Positions 1 to 9,222 of a stretch of 64,000 nt of DNA are shown one piece after another. Positions within the stretch are counted from its first letter, which is position 1. Every line of letters begins with the position of its first letter. Location of the stretch: positions 33,676 through 97,675 of the forward strand of contig JAFXVP010000045.1 of NCBI GenBank assembly GCA_017524445.1. The letters run 5' to 3'. The notes below the pieces were generated by a model. That model worked only from the letters and a program-made list of their open reading frames with translations, did no database searches and was not told the origin of the DNA. Made by a program: the position numbers and the translations under genes. The stretch comes from Clostridia bacterium. Its GTDB lineage: Bacteria > Bacillota > Clostridia > Christensenellales > CAG-138.

Positions 1-245
1 TCGGCGTTCAGCCGTCGCGCGACAGTTTCCGATTGCAGCGCCGAGAGCACAACGTGTCCGCTGTCCATGACGAGCACGGCGCGTGTCTTGCGGCCGCAGC
101 TTGCGTCGATCAGAAGACGGCGTTCCCGCGCGTCCTGAATGAGACGCTTGACGGGCGCCGAATCCGGCGTAACGACCGCGATGATGCGGGCGCCGGAAAC
201 GATGTTTCCGAACCCGACCGAAACGAGTGCAGAATTGTCCGTCAT
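1..245 (-). CDS. remA: RemA (DUF370) regulator, C-terminus cut by window edge
   Basis: Small DNA-binding regulator of the RemA/DUF370 family, which in Bacillus activates extracellular-matrix and osmoprotection genes. The minus strand starts at an ATG at 245-243 and reads [18 protein letters not shown], followed by a stretch ending in [20 protein letters not shown]. The family hallmarks [18 protein letters not shown] and [14 protein letters not shown] are all present. It lies 5 nt downstream of yicC, the usual Firmicute order yicC-remA-gmk. About 81 codons are visible and only the last few residues are missing off the left edge. Confidence 0.9.
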   Translation of the reverse strand, partial: MTDNSALVSVGFGNIVSGARIIAVVTPDSAPVKRLIQDARERRLLIDASCGRKTRAVLVMDSGHVVLSALQSETVARRLNA

Positions 246-250
246 GCCGC

Positions 251-1126
251 TCACTCCACGTTCTGGATCTGTTCGCGGAGCTTTTCGATCTCCGCTTTGC
301 AGGCAAGCACCGCTTTGGTCAGCGCGGCGTCATTTGCCTTGCTGCCGATCGTGTTGCACTCGCGGTTCATTTCCTGCACGATGAAATCCATATTCTTTCC
401 GATCGGTTCTTTCGAATCGAGATAGATGCGGAACTGCGCAATGTGGCTTTTCAGCCGGACAAGCTCCTCGTCGATGCAGCAGCGATCCGCAAACAGCGCG
501 ACCTCCGTTGCAAGCCGCGTGCGGTCGATCTCGCTGCTTGAAAGCACCGATTCGATCCTTTCGTTCAGCTTTTTGCGGTAATCCTCCGAAACGAACGGCG
601 CGCGCGCAAGGATCTCCTCACGATACGCGTCCATTGCATTGACACCGGAAAGCAGCGCGGCGCGAAGTCGGGTTCCTTCCGCGGCGCGCATCTCGATCAA
701 ACCGTTCAGCGCAAGGCCCGTCGCTTCCTTTGCAAGCGCAATGAGCGCGTCCGTGTCCTCGTCGGCGGGAACGATCTCCGTCACGTCCGGAAGACGCAGC
801 ACATTCGAAAGCGTCAGATCATAGGTAAGATTCAGCTTTTCGTTCGCTTCACATGCACGGACAATATAGGCAAGAAGCAAGTTTTCATCGATGCGCACGT
901 CTTTCGCGTCGTCGCGCGTATTGCGATAGTTCACGAATACGTCAACGTGCCCGCGCGAAAGCCGTGCGGCGATCGTCTGACGGATCGGATCCTCAATACA
1001 TGAAAGCACGCGCGGAAGACGCATCGAAACGTCAAGGAACCGATGGTTCACACTCTTGAGTTCGACGGTCAGTTCGCGTCCGTCGTTGGACGCGACGCCT
1101 TTTCCGTATCCGGTCATGCTTTTCAT
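251..1126 (-). CDS. yicC: YicC/YloC family endoribonuclease
   Basis: YicC-family protein of 291 aa, the normal family length. E. coli YicC is an endoribonuclease implicated in small-RNA decay, and the Bacillus homologue is YloC. The N-terminus [10 protein letters not shown] is the family signature. The C-terminal DUF1732 region contains [20 protein letters not shown] and ends [22 protein letters not shown] ribosome binding site precedes the ATG. It heads a yicC-remA operon. Confidence 0.93.
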   Translation of the reverse strand: MKSMTGYGKGVASNDGRELTVELKSVNHRFLDVSMRLPRVLSCIEDPIRQTIAARLSRGHVDVFVNYRNTRDDAKDVRIDENLLLAYIVRACEANEKLNLTYDLTLSNVLRLPDVTEIVPADEDTDALIALAKEATGLALNGLIEMRAAEGTRLRAALLSGVNAMDAYREEILARAPFVSEDYRKKLNERIESVLSSSEIDRTRLATEVALFADRCCIDEELVRLKSHIAQFRIYLDSKEPIGKNMDFIVQEMNRECNTIGSKANDAALTKAVLACKAEIEKLREQIQNVE

Positions 1127-1148
1127 ACACTTACCTCCGCAAATCCAC

Positions 1149-1157
1149 AGTATACCA
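1149..1157 (-). promoter_or_regulatory. Extended -10 promoter for yicC
   Basis: On the minus strand TGg-TATACT lies about 25 nt upstream of the yicC start, with only a weak -35 (TGTGTT) 17 nt upstream. This suggests yicC has its own start separate from the gene upstream. Confidence 0.45.
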
Positions 1158-1210
1158 CATTCCGTTCCGAAAACACAAGTGCGGAACCGGATTTTTTCAT
1201 GAAATTCGGC

Positions 1211-2173
1211 TTAAAACAGCCGATACAGCTCGTCCGCGCCGGGCGGATCGAGCGGCGAACCGTCCGCAAAGCGGAAATCACCCTCGGTCACGCGCCCGAT
1301 GACCGCGGCGGGAATGCCTGTTTCGCGTAATGCCGCTACCATATCCGATCCGTTTTCGCACGCGATCAGCATGGAGCCGCTTGCCATCAGCCGGTACGGA
1401 TCGAGACCGACAGCGTCGGAAATCACCTTGATCTCCGAAAGGATCGGGATCGCGCCCCGATCGACGATCGCGCCGAGGCGCTCCTGCATCGCAAGCTCCC
1501 AGACCGCGCCGAGCACGCCGCCTTCGGTGACGTCGTGCATGGCGTGCGCGCCGTGTTGTATCGCGATCCGGCTGTCCGGCACAACGGATAAATACCGCGA
1601 CAGAGACTTCGCGCGTTCGATCATATCCGCGGGCACGGAAGCAAGCCGATCCGCGTGATCGGACGCGATCAGCATGGCGCCTTCAAGACCGGCCCATTTG
1701 GTCATGACGATCGCATCGCCGACCTTTGCGCCGCAGAGCATCTTTGCCTTCGGCGTCCGTGCGATCACTGTGGTGCAGGTCGTGACGCGCGTCACCGCGT
1801 CGGTCACCTCGGTATGTCCGCCGATGATATCGACGCCCGCAAGCTCCGCGGCTTGCTGCAGATCCTTTGCGATCATGGCGACCGTTTCCTCGGTTTCGGA
1901 AGGTGGGAGGAGGAGCGTCACCAGAAGCGCGACCGGCTCCGCACCGCCCGCCGCCGCGTCGTTGCAGTTGACATGCACGGACAGCGCGCCGACGTGCTTT
2001 GCATCCGCGCTCGTGATGGGATCGCAGCTACACACGATCAGATCGCCGTCAAAATCCAGCATCGCACAGTCCATGCCGATGCGCGGCGCGCCGAACGATT
2101 CGGGACGCGTATGACGGAACCGATCAAGGATCAGCCGCTCCAATGTATCGTTGTCAAGTTTTCCGAGTTTCAT
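1211..2173 (-). CDS. AIR synthase-related protein (HypE/ThiL-like fold)
   Basis: A 320-aa member of the AIR synthase superfamily (PurM, ThiL, HypE, SelD), whose members use ATP to activate an oxygen or carboxamide group. The N-terminal half carries the nucleotide-binding region, with IGMDCAMLDFDG and NDAAAGGAEPVALLVTLLLP. The C-terminal half has the glycine-rich EGGVLGAVWELA segment. No hyp hydrogenase or thiamine genes flank it, so the substrate cannot be assigned. Its ATG overlaps the ligA stop by 4 nt, so the two are probably translationally coupled. Confidence 0.8.
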   Translation of the reverse strand: MKLGKLDNDTLERLILDRFRHTRPESFGAPRIGMDCAMLDFDGDLIVCSCDPITSADAKHVGALSVHVNCNDAAAGGAEPVALLVTLLLPPSETEETVAMIAKDLQQAAELAGVDIIGGHTEVTDAVTRVTTCTTVIARTPKAKMLCGAKVGDAIVMTKWAGLEGAMLIASDHADRLASVPADMIERAKSLSRYLSVVPDSRIAIQHGAHAMHDVTEGGVLGAVWELAMQERLGAIVDRGAIPILSEIKVISDAVGLDPYRLMASGSMLIACENGSDMVAALRETGIPAAVIGRVTEGDFRFADGSPLDPPGADELYRLF

Positions 2174-4128
2174 TTTCCGATCCGCTTCAAAAATTCTTCT
2201 TCGGTCAGCATGGGGATGCCGAGCGCCTGCGCATTGTCCGCCTTGCTGCCCGCGTTTTCGCCGACGATGACGAACGAGGTGTTCTTCGAAACGCTTCCGG
2301 CCGCCTTGCCGCCGTTGTTTTCTACAAGCGCTTCAGCGTCACGCCGCGAAAGCGTCGCCAAAGTTCCTGTAATGACGACGGTGAGTCCCGCAAGCGGCAG
2401 GGGACCGTCGGCGGCTTTCACCGCTTCCTCCGGCTGCACGCCGAGCGCGAGGAGGCGGTCGATCTGGTCCGCGATCCGCGCGTCCGCAAAGAACGAGACG
2501 ATCCCGTCCGCAACGATATCGCCGACGTCGTCGATCGCGGCAAGCTCTTCACGGGTCGCATGCCGCACAGCATCCAAAGTTCCGAAGTGCCGCGCAAGAT
2601 CCTTTGCGGTCTTCACGCCGACGTTCGGAATGCCGAGCGCGTAGAGGAACGACGCGAGCGGGCGGTGCTTGCTGGCTTCGAGCGCGTCCAGGAGGTTCTG
2701 CGCTTTCTTGTGCCCGAAGCGTTCAAGCGCGGAAAGCTGCTCGTGCGAGAGCGCGTACAGTTCGGGAATTGTGCTGATACCGAACGCGTCGATGAGCTGC
2801 TCGGCGGTCTTGCCCGCGAACGTGTCGATGTCCATGGCGTCGCGGGACGCATAGTGCGAAAGCCGCGCCGCGATCTGCGGACGGCAGGAAAGCGAGTTCG
2901 TGCAGAAGAGGTGCGCGCCGCGCATTTCGACGTGCGCGCCGCACTGCGGGCAGACCGTTGGCTTTTCGACGGGGCGGATCGGCTGATCGTCCGGCACCGC
3001 GCCGAGGATCTCCGGGATTACGTCGTTGCTTCTGCGGATAAACACGCGCGATCCGATGCCGACACGCTTCCGCTGCACGTCGTCCCAGTTGTTCAGCGTC
3101 GCTTTTTTGACTGTCACGCCGGAGAATTCGACCGGTTCGATGTGCGCAAGCGGCGTGAGTTTGCCGGTCCTGCCAACCTCCCAGGTCACGTCGAGGACCG
3201 TTGCGGTCAGCTCTTCGGCGGCAAACTTATACGCCATCGCCCAACGCGGGAACTTCTCGGTCGCGCCGAGCTCTTCACGCAGCGCAAAGTCCGTGACCTT
3301 CACCACCATGCCGTCGATCAGAAAATCGAGCGTGTCGCGGCGCTGCTCGGCAAGATCGATCTCCGCCATGATCTCGTCGGGCGTTTTGAGCCAGCGAACG
3401 AAGGGACAGACGGGCAGCCCGTTCTCCTGGAGGAAATCGAGCATTTCCTTCTGATCGCGCAGCTCTTTCCCCTCGATATAGCCGACGTTGTAGCAGAACA
3501 CGTCGAGCTTCCGCGCCGCCGTAATCGCGGGATCGAGATTGCGCAGCGCGCCTGCCGCGGCGTTGCGCGCGTTTTTCAGCGGTTCGTCCGCCGTTTTGTT
3601 GTATGCGTCGAGCACGGAAAGCCGCATGATGCATTCGCCCTGTACCTCCATGCGTCCCTTGAACGGAATGGTCAGCGGCACGTTGCGGATCGTCCGGATC
3701 TGCGGCAGGATCGCTTCGCCGACGACGCCGTTGCCGCGCGTCGCGCCCTGCACGAGCACTCCGTTGTCGTAAGTCAGATTGACGGTCAGCCCGTCGAACT
3801 TGTATTCGAGCGCAAACAGCGGCGGCACGGGCGAAGCCGCGGTGACCTTGCGCACAAAATCCATCAGCCCTTCGCGCGTGCGGACCTTGTCAAGACTCCA
3901 AAGCCGCCCGAGATGGACGTGCTCTTCAAAGCTCTTGAGAGGCGCGCCGCCGACGCGCAGGGTAGGGCTCGAAGGAAGGACCTCGCCGCTTTCCGCCTCA
4001 AGCGCCAGAAGCTCGTCGTACAGCCTGTCGTATTCCGCGTCGGACACGAGCGGCGCGTCCTGCTCGTAGTACGCCGCCGCATAGCGATTCAGGATCGCAA
4101 CCAATTCTTTCTGCCGTTCCGTAACCAT
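2170..4128 (-). CDS. ligA: NAD-dependent DNA ligase LigA
   Basis: Seals nicks in replication and repair using NAD+. At 652 aa it has the normal family length and domain order. The adenylation domain carries the nucleotidyl-lysine motif KFDG within LEYKFDGLTVNL. The OB fold is followed by a Cys4 zinc finger (CPQC, then two further cysteines), helix-hairpin-helix repeats around IPNVGVKTAKDLARHFG, and a C-terminal BRCT domain beginning LAGLTVVITGTL. It sits 3 nt downstream of pcrA; pairing of pcrA with ligA is common in Firmicutes and fits a repair operon. Confidence 0.97.
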   Translation of the reverse strand: MVTERQKELVAILNRYAAAYYEQDAPLVSDAEYDRLYDELLALEAESGEVLPSSPTLRVGGAPLKSFEEHVHLGRLWSLDKVRTREGLMDFVRKVTAASPVPPLFALEYKFDGLTVNLTYDNGVLVQGATRGNGVVGEAILPQIRTIRNVPLTIPFKGRMEVQGECIMRLSVLDAYNKTADEPLKNARNAAAGALRNLDPAITAARKLDVFCYNVGYIEGKELRDQKEMLDFLQENGLPVCPFVRWLKTPDEIMAEIDLAEQRRDTLDFLIDGMVVKVTDFALREELGATEKFPRWAMAYKFAAEELTATVLDVTWEVGRTGKLTPLAHIEPVEFSGVTVKKATLNNWDDVQRKRVGIGSRVFIRRSNDVIPEILGAVPDDQPIRPVEKPTVCPQCGAHVEMRGAHLFCTNSLSCRPQIAARLSHYASRDAMDIDTFAGKTAEQLIDAFGISTIPELYALSHEQLSALERFGHKKAQNLLDALEASKHRPLASFLYALGIPNVGVKTAKDLARHFGTLDAVRHATREELAAIDDVGDIVADGIVSFFADARIADQIDRLLALGVQPEEAVKAADGPLPLAGLTVVITGTLATLSRRDAEALVENNGGKAAGSVSKNTSFVIVGENAGSKADNAQALGIPMLTEEEFLKRIGK

Positions 4129-4131
4129 ATT

Positions 4132-6354
4132 TCACTCCAGTATTTCGAGCGGCGCGAATCCCGCCGCCAGTTTTTTGACCGATCCGTTGTCGAATTGAAT
4201 TTGCACGATCATCGACGCGCCGCTGCCGGACGTTCCCGTGATCGCGCCGTCGCCGAACGTCTTGTGCCGGACGCGATCGCCGACCTTGCCCGAAAAGCTT
4301 GTCGCCTTCTTCGGCGGCTCGGGCTTTGTGCCGACGTCGACCTTCATCGGTTCCTTCGGCTTTCGTGCGATCGGCGCCGCGAAGAATGACGAAGCGCTGC
4401 CGCCGTCCCATCTGCGTTCCGGCGCGGGACGCTGCGCCCTGCGCGCGCCGGGAAGCTCGATCGTGTCGCCCATCTCGGTGAGAAACCGCGAGGGCAGCGC
4501 GGGCTCGGTGCGTCCGTAGATCATGCGCTCCTTTGCGTAGGACAGGAACAGCCGCTTTTTCGCGCGGGTCACGCCGACGTAGCAGAGGCGGCGCTCCTCC
4601 TCAAGCTTGTCGTCGTCGTAGGACGACTGCGCGGAGGGGAAGAGACCTTCCTCCATGCCGCACAGGAATACGTTCGGAAACTCCAGCCCCTTTGCGGCAT
4701 GCAGCGTCATCAGGTTTACGCAGCCGTTCGTTTCATCCACATTGTCCGCCTGCGAAAAGAGCGCGACGTTGGTCAAGAACGCCTGCAGCACGTTTCCGTC
4801 ATTTTCCGTATAGCTTTGTTCAAACTCCTCGATATAGCTCAAAAGCTCCTCGACGACCTCGGCGCGGACCTCGTAATTTTCTTTCTTATCATCCTTTAAA
4901 TACGCGTCATAACCGATGCGTTCCAATAGCTCTCTCGCAAAGTCCGCAAGCGGCATCGTATCCAGAAGCTCATAGAGCTTTTGGAACAGGTTCAGAAACG
5001 GCGTGAATTTCGCAGCGGTGCGCGGCGGAACGTCGTCCGGCGCGATCACGGCGCTCATCAGCGGAATACCGCGTCGGTGCGCGCTGTCACTTAAAACCGC
5101 AATGCTCTGCGCGCCGACGCCGCGCGGCGGTGTGTTGACCGCGCGCAGAAACGCCTCGTCGTCCGCGGGATTCAGGATGAGCCTGAGGTACGCCAGAATA
5201 TCCTTAACCTCCGCACGCGAGAAGAACGACACGCCGCCGTAGACGCGGTAGGGGATCAGGAAGCTTTTCAGCATCATTTCAAGGACGCGGCTTTGCGCGT
5301 GCGTGCGGTAGAGGATCGCAAAATCGTCGTACCGAGCGCCGCTTCGGACGCCGCCCGAGATCTTCGAACAGATATAGTACGCCTCGTCGCGTTCGTCGGT
5401 CGCCTCGTGCACGTCGATAGGCGCGCCGCCCTTTTCCGCGGTCCAGAGCTTCTTTTCCTTGCGTCCGCGGTTGTTGTGGATGACCGCATTCGCCGCGTCA
5501 AGGATCTTTTCGGTCGATCGGTAGTTCTGTTCGAGCCGGATGACCTTGCAGCCCTCGAAGTCCTTTTCGAATTCGAGGATGTTGCGGATGTCCGCGCCGC
5601 GCCAGGCATAGATGCTCTGATCGTCGTCGCCCACCACGCAGAGATTCCGATGCTGCTTTGCGAGCAGGTTCACGATGTGGTACTGCGCAAGGTTCGTGTC
5701 CTGGTACTCGTCGACGAGAATGTAGCGAAACCGCTGCTGCCACTTTTCGAGCACGTCGGGATTCTCCTCAAAGAGCCGGATTGTGCAAAGAAGCAGATCG
5801 TCGAAGTCAAGCGCGTTCGCGTCCTTCAGCCGTTTCTCATAGAGCTTGAACGCCTCGAGGATCTGCGTCGGCTGACCGGTTTCGCGTAAAAAGGCAAGCG
5901 GGGAAAGAGAGTGGTTCTTTGCGTGCGAAAAGATCCCCGCAAGCATGCGCTTTGTAAAGACCTTATCGTTCAGATTCATATCCTTGATGATATGGCCAAT
6001 CAGCGACTGCTGATCCTGCTCGTCGTAGATAATGAACGACTTGCCGTAGCCGAGCCGTTCGATCTCCATGGAAAGAAGACGTGCGCAAAAGCCGTGGAAC
6101 GTCGCGACCCAGATAGCATTCGCGTCGGTCTCCACGAGCGCGTCGACGCGCTCGCGCATTTCCTTCGCCGCCTTGTTCGTGAAGGTCAGCGCAAGAATGC
6201 GGTACGGCGATACGCCTTTTTCTTCTATTAAGTATGCGATACGGTGCGTCAGCACGCGCGTTTTTCCGCTGCCTGCGCCGGCAAGGATCAGAAGCGGTCC
6301 TTCCGTTGTCGTTACCGCTTCGCGCTGCGGCGGGTTGAGTTTTGATAAATCCAT
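4132..6354 (-). CDS. pcrA: ATP-dependent DNA helicase PcrA/UvrD
   Basis: Superfamily 1 3'-5' helicase for rolling-circle replication and excision repair. The ATG at 6354 (MDLSKLNPPQREAV) is chosen because the upstream in-frame extension is Arg-rich and overlaps the DUF4364 gene; this gives 740 aa, normal for PcrA. Visible motifs are Walker A GAGSGKT, Walker B VDEYQDTN, GDDDQSIYAWRGA, and LMTLHAAKGLEFPNVF with VTRAKKRLFLSYA. The C-terminus has the Tudor-like region with VGDRVRHKTFGDG. It is co-directional with ligA, 3 nt away. Confidence 0.96.
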   Translation of the reverse strand: MDLSKLNPPQREAVTTTEGPLLILAGAGSGKTRVLTHRIAYLIEEKGVSPYRILALTFTNKAAKEMRERVDALVETDANAIWVATFHGFCARLLSMEIERLGYGKSFIIYDEQDQQSLIGHIIKDMNLNDKVFTKRMLAGIFSHAKNHSLSPLAFLRETGQPTQILEAFKLYEKRLKDANALDFDDLLLCTIRLFEENPDVLEKWQQRFRYILVDEYQDTNLAQYHIVNLLAKQHRNLCVVGDDDQSIYAWRGADIRNILEFEKDFEGCKVIRLEQNYRSTEKILDAANAVIHNNRGRKEKKLWTAEKGGAPIDVHEATDERDEAYYICSKISGGVRSGARYDDFAILYRTHAQSRVLEMMLKSFLIPYRVYGGVSFFSRAEVKDILAYLRLILNPADDEAFLRAVNTPPRGVGAQSIAVLSDSAHRRGIPLMSAVIAPDDVPPRTAAKFTPFLNLFQKLYELLDTMPLADFARELLERIGYDAYLKDDKKENYEVRAEVVEELLSYIEEFEQSYTENDGNVLQAFLTNVALFSQADNVDETNGCVNLMTLHAAKGLEFPNVFLCGMEEGLFPSAQSSYDDDKLEEERRLCYVGVTRAKKRLFLSYAKERMIYGRTEPALPSRFLTEMGDTIELPGARRAQRPAPERRWDGGSASSFFAAPIARKPKEPMKVDVGTKPEPPKKATSFSGKVGDRVRHKTFGDGAITGTSGSGASMIVQIQFDNGSVKKLAAGFAPLEILE

Positions 6355-6361
6355 ATGCCCC

Positions 6362-6895
6362 TCAATGCTTCTGTTCCTTCGACAGAATGTCCCAGATGTA
6401 GTTATAGACCGGTTCGCCTGCGGTTTCCCAGCGGCTGCGCATCGCCATCGCCTGCTCCTCATTTGCCGCGGCAAGCGACACGGACAGGATCACGCGATCC
6501 GCTTCGGTGATGAAAAGATGCAGCATGACGCCGTTGTCCGATTTCTCAATACGGCTCGAAATCTGCGTTTCATGCAGAAAATCCGTCCGATGCGCCTCGA
6601 GGTATGCGTCGAGCTTTCGCCGCTCGTCCTGCGGGATGCTCTTTTCGAACATTGACAGCGCTTCGCGTCCGAGGTCGGTCACGCCGAGACAGTCGCCGAA
6701 CGCCTTAGGCACCTCGGTCAGGAGTCCGTCCTCGATGAGTTCGCCGAGCGCTTCCTCAAAGGCGAAGTATTCCATCTCGGAATTGAGGATCGCCGTGCGG
6801 TAGAGCTGCGCGCGCGTCGGGATCGCGTCCGCGTGAGCCGCGATATACAGCAGGATCAACTTGTTCTTGGTTTCACCGTGTGTAAAGTATGGCAT
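6362..6895 (-). CDS. DUF4364 family winged-helix-like protein
   Basis: A 177-aa protein that I recognise as DUF4364, a Clostridia-restricted family whose N-terminal half resembles a winged helix (MPYFTHGETKNKLILLYIAA, then an EEALGELIEDGLLTE segment). Function is unknown; a DNA-binding role is only inferred from the fold-like pattern. It is the first gene of the pcrA-ligA operon, ending 7 nt before pcrA, and has its own promoter divergent from pyrR. Confidence 0.85.
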   Translation of the reverse strand: MPYFTHGETKNKLILLYIAAHADAIPTRAQLYRTAILNSEMEYFAFEEALGELIEDGLLTEVPKAFGDCLGVTDLGREALSMFEKSIPQDERRKLDAYLEAHRTDFLHETQISSRIEKSDNGVMLHLFITEADRVILSVSLAAANEEQAMAMRSRWETAGEPVYNYIWDILSKEQKH

Positions 6896-6917
6896 TTCAT
6901 ACCTCCATAGATATCAT

Positions 6918-6946
6918 ATTTTACCATACGCCGCCCGTTTTCACAA
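6918..6946 (-). promoter_or_regulatory. Promoter of the DUF4364-pcrA-ligA operon
   Basis: Minus strand TTGTGA-N17-TAAAAT with a TGg extension before the -10. It lies just upstream of the GGAGGT ribosome binding site and ATG of the DUF4364 gene. Confidence 0.7.
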
Positions 6947-7001
6947 GGGCAAAAACCGGATTTATGAAAATATGAAATACAAAATATATACGGATTCCCT
7001 C

Positions 7002-7030
7002 TTTACAAATGCCATATCCTGTGGTATGAT
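7002..7030 (+). promoter_or_regulatory. pyrR promoter
   Basis: TTTACA-N17-TATGAT with an extended TGg. It sits directly upstream of the pyrR leader attenuator. Confidence 0.8.
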
Positions 7031-7039
7031 ATCAAAAAA

Positions 7040-7136
7040 TTAAAAGGATCCTTTAATTCGGTACGAGATGCCGGCAAGGTACATAGCCCACACGAAAGGT
7101 GTATTTTGTCCTGCCGCACGTACGGCAGGATTTTTT
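7040..7136 (+). promoter_or_regulatory. PyrR-dependent transcription attenuator
   Basis: The leader between the promoter and pyrR contains a PyrR binding-loop-like segment at about 7051-7080: CTTTAA, a small stem CGG...CCG around TACGAGAT, then GGCAAGG. It ends in a perfect 8-bp terminator hairpin. In known pyr operons UMP-bound PyrR stabilises the anti-antiterminator so that transcription stops here. The binding-loop match is by eye; the terminator is certain. Confidence 0.7.
7109..7136 (+). terminator. Leader terminator in front of pyrR
   Basis: Perfect inverted repeat TCCTGCCG / CGGCAGGA with a 6-nt loop, followed by six T. It ends 17 nt before the pyrR start, so it must be read through to express the gene. 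Confidence 0.85.
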
Positions 7137-7153
7137 GATGAAGGGAGGACGCG

Positions 7154-7690
7154 ATGGAACATATTCTGGTCGACGAAAAGGCGATGGACCGCATGCTGAT
7201 GCGTCTTTCCCATGAGATCATCGAAAAGAACGAGGGCGTCTCGGAGCTGTATCTCATCGGCATCCGCCGCCGCGGCGTTCCGCTTGCGCAGCGGATCAAG
7301 GCGAACGTGGAACGGTTTTCGGACATCAGGGTCGAACTCGGCGCACTGGACATCACGCTGTACCGCGACGATCTCAAAGAGCTGTTTCCGACGCCGCAGG
7401 TGCACGGAACGGACATCCCGTTCGACGTCAACGGCAAGGTGATCGTGCTCGTCGACGACGTGATCTACACTGGCCGCACCGCCCGCGCCGCGATGGAAGC
7501 GGTGATCCGGCTCGGCAGACCCGCCGCGATCCGGCTCTGCGTCGCGGTCGACCGCGGGCACCGGGAGCTTCCGATCGCCGCAAACTTCGTCGGAAAGAAC
7601 GTCCCGACCGCAAGGAACGAGTTCGTCAGCGTGCGGGTTTCGGAGATCGACGGCAAAAACGAAATCGCGCTGTCCAGACAGGACGCATAA
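7154..7690 (+). CDS. pyrR: PyrR bifunctional pyrimidine regulator / uracil phosphoribosyltransferase
   Basis: An RNA-binding attenuator protein of pyrimidine genes that also has weak uracil phosphoribosyltransferase activity. At 178 aa it is normal length. It has YLIGIRRRGVPLAQRI, the PRPP-binding loop VIVLVDDVIYTGRTARAA, and the family C-terminal half including CVAVDRGHRELPI. A strong AAGGGAGG ribosome binding site precedes the ATG. It is preceded by its own attenuator and followed by a uracil permease, a typical autoregulated pyrR-pyrP unit; the biosynthetic pyr genes are not in this window. Confidence 0.95.
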   Translation: MEHILVDEKAMDRMLMRLSHEIIEKNEGVSELYLIGIRRRGVPLAQRIKANVERFSDIRVELGALDITLYRDDLKELFPTPQVHGTDIPFDVNGKVIVLVDDVIYTGRTARAAMEAVIRLGRPAAIRLCVAVDRGHRELPIAANFVGKNVPTARNEFVSVRVSEIDGKNEIALSRQDA

Positions 7691-7759
7691 AGAGGAGACA
7701 AGCCGCAAAGCGGCTTCTCAATAGACACAGCATAATAAAAGGACACAGGGAGGTACATT

Positions 7760-9124
7760 ATGAATCTGGTCTACAACATCAAGGACAAACCAAAATTCGG
7801 TCAGACGCTGCTCTTCGCGCTGCAGCAGCTGCTCGCGATCATGGCGGCGACCATCGCGGTCCCGGCAGTCGTCAACGGTGCAACCGGCGCAACAATGAGT
7901 CAGACCGCCGCGCTGTTCGGCGCGGGCGTCGGCACGCTCGTCTATCTGCTCTTCACGAAGTTCAGAAGCCCGGTCTTCCTCGGAAGCTCCTTCGGCTTCC
8001 TCGGTTCCATGTTCGCGGCATTCGCAGGCGGTGTTTCGATGCAGCTCGGTTATCTCGGTCTGATCATCGGCGCATGCTTCGCAGGTCTCGTCTATGTGGC
8101 GATCGCGATCGCTGTCAAGTTCGCAGGCGTCAAATGGATCAACAAGCTGATGCCCGCGATCATCATTGGACCGACGGTCGCGATCATCGGACTTTCACTC
8201 GCGAGCAATGCAGTCGGCGACCTCATGGGCGGCGCAGTTTCCGCTTCTCCGTATGTCTGCATCATCTGCGGTCTTGTGACGCTGTTTGTTACGATCATCT
8301 GCTCAGTCTACGGCAAGAAGATGCTGAAAATGATCCCGTTCGTGATCGGTATCGTCGCGGGGTACATCGTTGCGGCGATCTTCACGCTCATCGGCAGCGC
8401 AACGCAGAACCCGGATCTGATCGTCATCAACTTCTCACTCTTCCAGAACATCCAGTGGCTTCCGGACTTCACGTTCCTCACCGCGTTCAAGGGCTTTGGC
8501 GAATTGACCGGCGGTTATATCGCTACGATCGCCGTTGCGTATATACCCGTTGCGTTCGTTGTGTTCGCGGAGCATCTTGCGGACCATAAGAACCTGTCTT
8601 CGATCATCGGCACGGATTTGACCGAGGATCCGGGTCTCCACCGCACGCTGCTCGGCGACGGCATCGGCTCGTTTGCAGGCGCGATCTTCGGCGGCGCCTG
8701 CAACACGACCTACGGCGAATCCATTGCCTGCGTCGCGATTTCCGGCAACGCATCCGTCAAGACGATCCTGTATACCGCGATCATGGCGATCGTCGTCAGC
8801 TTCATCGGACCGTTCGCAACGTTCCTCGCGACCATCCCCGGCTGTGTCATGGGCGGCGTCTGCTTCGCACTGTACGGCTTCATCGCGGTCTCCGGTCTCA
8901 AGATGATCCAGAAGGTTGACCTGAACAACAACCGCAACCTGTTCGTGGTCTCCATGATCCTCGTCGCGGGCGTCGGCGGTCTGTCCGTCAGCTTCGGCAA
9001 GGTCTCTCTTACGACCGTTGCCTGCGCGCTGATTCTCGGTATCCTTGCGAACCTTGTGCTCGGCGGCATGCGCAGGAAGAATGAGGAAGAAGTCGAAGAA
9101 AGCTCCGAAGAAACCGAAGAATAA
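7760..9124 (+). CDS. pyrP: Uracil permease (NCS2 family)
   Basis: A 454-aa multi-membrane-pass importer of the nucleobase-cation symporter 2 family. Residues matching substrate-binding positions of UraA are visible: LQQLLAIMAATI in the first segment, FAEHLADHKN, and CNTTYGESIACVAI. The TTYGE form favours uracil over xanthine, and the location after pyrR supports this. The C-terminal tail is Glu-rich. A GGGAGGT ribosome binding site is present, and a strong terminator follows. Confidence 0.92.
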   Translation: MNLVYNIKDKPKFGQTLLFALQQLLAIMAATIAVPAVVNGATGATMSQTAALFGAGVGTLVYLLFTKFRSPVFLGSSFGFLGSMFAAFAGGVSMQLGYLGLIIGACFAGLVYVAIAIAVKFAGVKWINKLMPAIIIGPTVAIIGLSLASNAVGDLMGGAVSASPYVCIICGLVTLFVTIICSVYGKKMLKMIPFVIGIVAGYIVAAIFTLIGSATQNPDLIVINFSLFQNIQWLPDFTFLTAFKGFGELTGGYIATIAVAYIPVAFVVFAEHLADHKNLSSIIGTDLTEDPGLHRTLLGDGIGSFAGAIFGGACNTTYGESIACVAISGNASVKTILYTAIMAIVVSFIGPFATFLATIPGCVMGGVCFALYGFIAVSGLKMIQKVDLNNNRNLFVVSMILVAGVGGLSVSFGKVSLTTVACALILGILANLVLGGMRRKNEEEVEESSEETEE

Positions 9125-9139
9125 TTCAAACCGACCCAA

Positions 9140-9166
9140 AGCCCGCTCTGCGTGAGCGGGCTTTTT
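9140..9166 (+). terminator. Terminator after the pyrR-pyrP operon
   Basis: A 9-bp perfect stem AGCCCGCTC / GAGCGGGCT with a 5-nt loop, running into TTTTT. Confidence 0.9.
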
Positions 9167-9222
9167 GCGTCTCATTTGTGACTACAGCGCATAAAATGGC
9201 AAAAACGGCGGAGGACAAGACG

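Noticed and set aside
2143..4389. 748-aa open frame on the plus strand opposite ligA
   Set aside because: Arg/Asp-rich composition with no motif, lying wholly antisense to a well-defined LigA; a GC-rich shadow frame.
7691..7759. Riboswitch or second attenuator before the uracil permease
   Set aside because: Only a 7-bp hairpin (AAGCCGC/GCGGCTT) without a T run; too little for a regulatory RNA call.
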